A DNA stretch of 53,327 bases. It comes from DASRIA01 sp038203635 (GTDB lineage: Bacteria; Actinomycetota; Thermoleophilia; Solirubrobacterales; JBBDJG01). The stretch covers positions 1 to 53,327 of the forward strand of contig JBBRDT010000009.1 of the NCBI GenBank assembly GCA_038203635.1, in the 5' to 3' direction. The notes under the pieces are model-generated. The model did not search any database. It was not told where the DNA came from and saw nothing but the letters and a program-made list of their open reading frames with translations. Below are positions 50,752 through 53,327 of this stretch, piece after piece (position 1 is the first letter of the stretch; every line of letters begins with the position of its first letter). Position numbers and translations under genes: made by a program.

Positions 50752-51951
50752 TCACGTGCCGCTTTGCGCGTGGGTGAGGTCGACCTCGACGGGAACCGCG
50801 TCGGCGGGCAGCGCCTCGGCCGGGTGCACCGGCTCCATGCTGTGAGAGAGATAGTGAGAGAGGTACTGGCCGGCGACCTTCGTCTCCGGCCACCACAGCA
50901 TGCGGCTGCTCACGTCGGAGCGGTCACCGTGTCCGCCGGCGATCTGCGAGCGCATGAACCGCGCGCCGTCGCCTGTCAGCAGCAGGCCGCGCAGGACTGG
51001 GCGGAATGGCTCCGCCGCGACCGGCGATCCGGCCCGCCCGGCGATCGTACGCGCAGCGGCATCCGCCTGTTGGGTCGCGATCCCGCCCTGCTTCACCGGG
51101 AAGGTGGTCACGTCCCCGGCGGCATAGACGTCCTCGCAGCCACGGACCCGTCCATGCTCGTCCGTGGGCAGGAAGCCGCGGGCGTCATGCGGCAGGCCCA
51201 CCGGCGAGCGTCCGCGCAGCATGGGCATGGCCACCACGCGGTCCGCCTCCAGCGAGTCGCCGGGGGTCAGCGACAGCGACCCGTTCTCGAACGCCTTCGG
51301 CACGGTGGTGGTGCGCAGTTCGATTCCCCGCTCCTGCAGCAGGGACGCCACGGCGTCACTCGCCTCCCGGCCGAATATTCCCAGCGGAGCCTCTTCCGCG
51401 GTGACCAGCGTGAAACGTGTCGCCGCGTCGTTCGAGTCGGCGCGTGCCGCGGTCATCAGCGCCAGCTCGTACAGGGGGAGGGGCCACGCGTTTCCGGCCG
51501 GCACCGCGAACACGACGTGGCTGACACGTCCCGAGTCGATGTCCGCGAGGAGGCCCTCGAAGGCGGGACGGTCCACGGAGCCGCGGAACGTGAGCGTGCC
51601 CGGCACCGCCTCATGGGGCTCCGCGCCTGTGGTGATCAACAGCGAGTCGTACGAGATCTCACCGTCGGACCGCGTGCGCAGCGCCCGGCGGCCCGTGTCG
51701 ACGGAGGCCGCCGCATCGACGCGGAGCTCGGCATCGTGGTGGCGGGCGATCTCGGCCAGGTCGAAGTGCGGCGCCTCCCCGAGCCCGAACGGCTCCACCA
51801 CCGAGAGAGGTGGATATGCAAATTCGCGCGTGAGAGACAGCAGCACCAGCTCGACGCGCCCGCCGGCCAGCTGTCGCAAGGCGATCATCGCCTCGAGCGC
51901 GGCAAACCCGCCGCCCGCGATCACGACCCGGTGCGGTCCCGGGGAGCTCAT
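50752..51951 (-). CDS. FAD-dependent NAD(P)H or sulfide:quinone-type oxidoreductase
   Basis: A 399-aa pyridine-nucleotide-disulfide-fold flavoprotein. The N-terminal FAD site is VVIAGGGFAALEAMIALRQL, followed by YDSLLITTGAEPHE, and the second FAD motif is GCEDVYAAGDVTTFPVKQGG. The NAD-binding middle lacks a classic GxGxxG, and no redox-active CxxC or the paired cysteines of sulfide:quinone reductases are evident. That favours an NDH-2-like or AIF-like enzyme. ATG 51951. The neighbours (stress protein, K+ channel) suggest a redox or stress setting. Divergent from the GAF kinase. Confidence 0.82.
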   Translation of the reverse strand: MSSPGPHRVVIAGGGFAALEAMIALRQLAGGRVELVLLSLTREFAYPPLSVVEPFGLGEAPHFDLAEIARHHDAELRVDAAASVDTGRRALRTRSDGEISYDSLLITTGAEPHEAVPGTLTFRGSVDRPAFEGLLADIDSGRVSHVVFAVPAGNAWPLPLYELALMTAARADSNDAATRFTLVTAEEAPLGIFGREASDAVASLLQERGIELRTTTVPKAFENGSLSLTPGDSLEADRVVAMPMLRGRSPVGLPHDARGFLPTDEHGRVRGCEDVYAAGDVTTFPVKQGGIATQQADAAARTIAGRAGSPVAAEPFRPVLRGLLLTGDGARFMRSQIAGGHGDRSDVSSRMLWWPETKVAGQYLSHYLSHSMEPVHPAEALPADAVPVEVDLTHAQSGT

Positions 51952-52141
51952 GTCCTGTCTCGCGACCGCTTGATGGTGGTTGTGGCTGGCATATCGGCGT
52001 CCTCTCGCGTGCCTCTGGTTCAGGATAGGACGCGCGGCGTCATGATTTCATCCGCTTGGCGCCGCACCTGGCTACCCGTAGTATCTACCTACTGCGGTGA
52101 CCTCGTGGAGCGCCCGCGACGGGGGTCGCAGCCGACGGCCC

Positions 52142-53327
52142 ATGAGTTCACAGAGCCTCGAATCGCGCCGTCTGGAGCTTCTGATCGAGGCGGGTCGCGC
52201 GTTGGTTTCGATGCTGGACCTCGAGGCCGTGCTGGAGCGCGTGTTGGAGACCGCACGTGACGTGACGGGCGCCCGCTACGCGGCTCTCGGGATCCTGGAC
52301 AGCCGGCGCGAGTCACTCGAGCGGTTCCTGACGCTCGGCATCGAAGAGGAGGTGCGCACCGAGATCGGGGACCTGCCGACCGGACAGGGTGTGCTGGGCG
52401 AGCTGATCCGCGATCCGCGTCCGCTCCGCGTGCGCGACGTGGGTGCCCATCCAGCCTCGTACGGCTTCCCGCCTGGACACCCCCCGATGCACACCTTCCT
52501 CGGCGTGCCGATCGCGATCCGGGGCGAGGCATACGGAAACCTCTACCTGACCGAAAAGCAAGGCGGTGAGGAGTTCGACCAGGCGGACGAGGAGTCGGCG
52601 GTGATCCTGGCCGGCTGGGCGGCCATCGCGATCGAGAACGCCCGTCTGTACCGTGACGCGGAGGAGCGCCGCGGCGAGCTCGAGGTGGCCATCCGGCGGC
52701 TGCAAGCCGCGACAGAGATCATGCGCGCGCTCGACGGCGAGACCGACATCAGGCGCGTGCTGGAACTGGTGGTGAAGCGCGCGCGCGCGCTCGTGGATGC
52801 CCGCTGGACCGCGATGCTGCTGGTGTCGGGCGCAGAGCTCGAGATCGAGGAGATCGCCGGCGAGGTCGACCGGAACGTGATGGGGACCCGCGTGCCGATC
52901 GAGGGCTCGATCTCGGGTCAGGTGCTGAAGTCGATGCGGCCTGAGCGCGTGGCCGACCTCTCCAGTCGCGTGATGGTCTCGCAAGAGGAGCTCGGCCTGC
53001 ACGCGGAGGCGGCGCTGCTCGTTCCGTTGGTATTCCGCTCGCAGCCGCTCGGCATCCTGATCGCCGCCGACAAGGCGGACGGGCCCGAGTTCACGGCCGA
53101 GGATGGACGGCTGCTGGAGTCCTTCGCGGCGACGGCCGCAACCGCCGTCCACACAGCCAGGTCCGTGGCAGAGGACCGGCTGCGCCACAGCCTGGAAGCG
53201 TCCGAGCAGGAACGCAGACGATGGGCGCGCGAGCTACACGACGAAACGCTCCAGGCGCTCGGTGGGCTACAGATGCTGCTCTCGTCGGCCCTCCGCAGTG
53301 GGGACGACGAACGGCTCCAAACGGCTG
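52142..53327 (+). CDS. GAF-GAF sensor histidine kinase (DevS/NreB-like), 3' end outside window
   Basis: At least 395 codons. Two GAF domains (about 17-165: LESRRLELLIEAGRALVSML onward, NLYLTEKQGGEEF; about 190-340: VLELVVKRARALVDARWTAM) are followed by a HisKA_3 start with phospho-acceptor His in RRWARELHDETLQALGGL. The ATPase domain must lie beyond the edge. This layout is that of DevS/DosS-type oxygen or redox kinases; heme binding cannot be judged by eye. ATG 52142 is used; in-frame GTG 52097 is possible. Divergent from the FAD oxidoreductase. Confidence 0.9.
   Translation, partial: MSSQSLESRRLELLIEAGRALVSMLDLEAVLERVLETARDVTGARYAALGILDSRRESLERFLTLGIEEEVRTEIGDLPTGQGVLGELIRDPRPLRVRDVGAHPASYGFPPGHPPMHTFLGVPIAIRGEAYGNLYLTEKQGGEEFDQADEESAVILAGWAAIAIENARLYRDAEERRGELEVAIRRLQAATEIMRALDGETDIRRVLELVVKRARALVDARWTAMLLVSGAELEIEEIAGEVDRNVMGTRVPIEGSISGQVLKSMRPERVADLSSRVMVSQEELGLHAEAALLVPLVFRSQPLGILIAADKADGPEFTAEDGRLLESFAATAATAVHTARSVAEDRLRHSLEASEQERRRWARELHDETLQALGGLQMLLSSALRSGDDERLQTA

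Noticed and set aside
50526..50777. Short plus-strand frame in the gap before the FAD oxidoreductase
   Set aside because: No ribosome site or recognisable sequence, and it runs into the end of an oppositely oriented gene.
1..53327. Search for CRISPR arrays, transposases, integrases, phage genes and toxin-antitoxin pairs
   Set aside because: No evenly spaced identical direct repeats with unique spacers and no recognisable mobile or TA proteins were found on reading both strands.

Overview
The window reads as a high-GC actinobacterial chromosome, most likely class Thermoleophilia (Solirubrobacterales or Gaiellales type). This is an inference from very high GC, frequent GTG and TTG starts, several SnoaL-like proteins of the MSQ(E/D)-(N/H)-VE type, DUF3052 and MpsC-type proteins, abundant sigma factors and LigD. 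No rRNA, CRISPR array, transposase, integrase or phage gene was seen.

Layout. 0-5 kb: tRNA-Tyr(GTA), an RpoD-family sigma factor, FolE2, PgsA, a second sigma-70 and a LigC-like ATP-dependent DNA ligase. 5-8.6 kb: a SnoaL-like protein, a PAS-GAF-PP2C (RsbU-like) phosphatase and a SigK/RskA-type sigma/anti-sigma pair. 8.7-13 kb: a secreted DUF4331 protein, a membrane-anchored TPR protein and a His-rich NicO/RcnA-type Ni/Co transporter, divergent from the sigma pair. 13-15.7 kb: serine beta-lactamase-like hydrolase, DUF3052, SDR and a small orphan. 15.7-19.3 kb (minus): nucleotide-sugar dehydrogenase, hyaluronan-synthase-like glycosyltransferase and polysaccharide deacetylase, tightly overlapped. 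19.6-22.8 kb (minus): an ECF sigma factor fused to a membrane segment and a long Pro/Ala-rich tail, overlapping a secreted Fn3-GH18 hydrolase.

23-31 kb: an HEAMH metallopeptidase-like orphan, a secreted Cys-containing protein, a PhoD-like phosphatase, a GGDEF-HD-GYP protein and a neutral-ceramidase-like hydrolase. 31-33.7 kb: RsbW-like ATPase, REC-HD-GYP regulator and lipase-like hydrolase. 33.7-36.7 kb: LigD (PE-LIG-POL) with a coupled uncharacterised helical protein. 36.8-38.4 kb: a two-component pair. 39-42.8 kb: a calcineurin-type phosphatase with RTX repeats, an LPG-synthase-TM protein, an MpsC-type protein and a small secreted protein.

42.9-49 kb: a DUF11 protein carrying the same C-terminal domain as the 23.8 kb protein, then a segment with several broken genes: a frameshifted SnoaL gene, an M15 peptidase tail, an M19-like gene with an in-frame TAG and an arylsulfatase tail. 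An intact SnoaL gene and a secreted EEP-type phosphodiesterase lie among them. 49-53 kb: K+ channel, universal stress protein, FAD oxidoreductase and a GAF-GAF histidine kinase cut by the window edge.

The themes are layered stress and envelope signalling (four sigma factors, partner-switching parts, c-di-GMP proteins, two-component systems), a large set of secreted metal-dependent hydrolases, envelope polysaccharide synthesis, and DNA end repair. The best candidates for undescribed biology are the SigK/RskA plus DUF4331-TPR-NicO locus, the membrane-anchored sigma factor coupled to a GH18 hydrolase, and the secreted four-Cys domain found in two unlinked genes.
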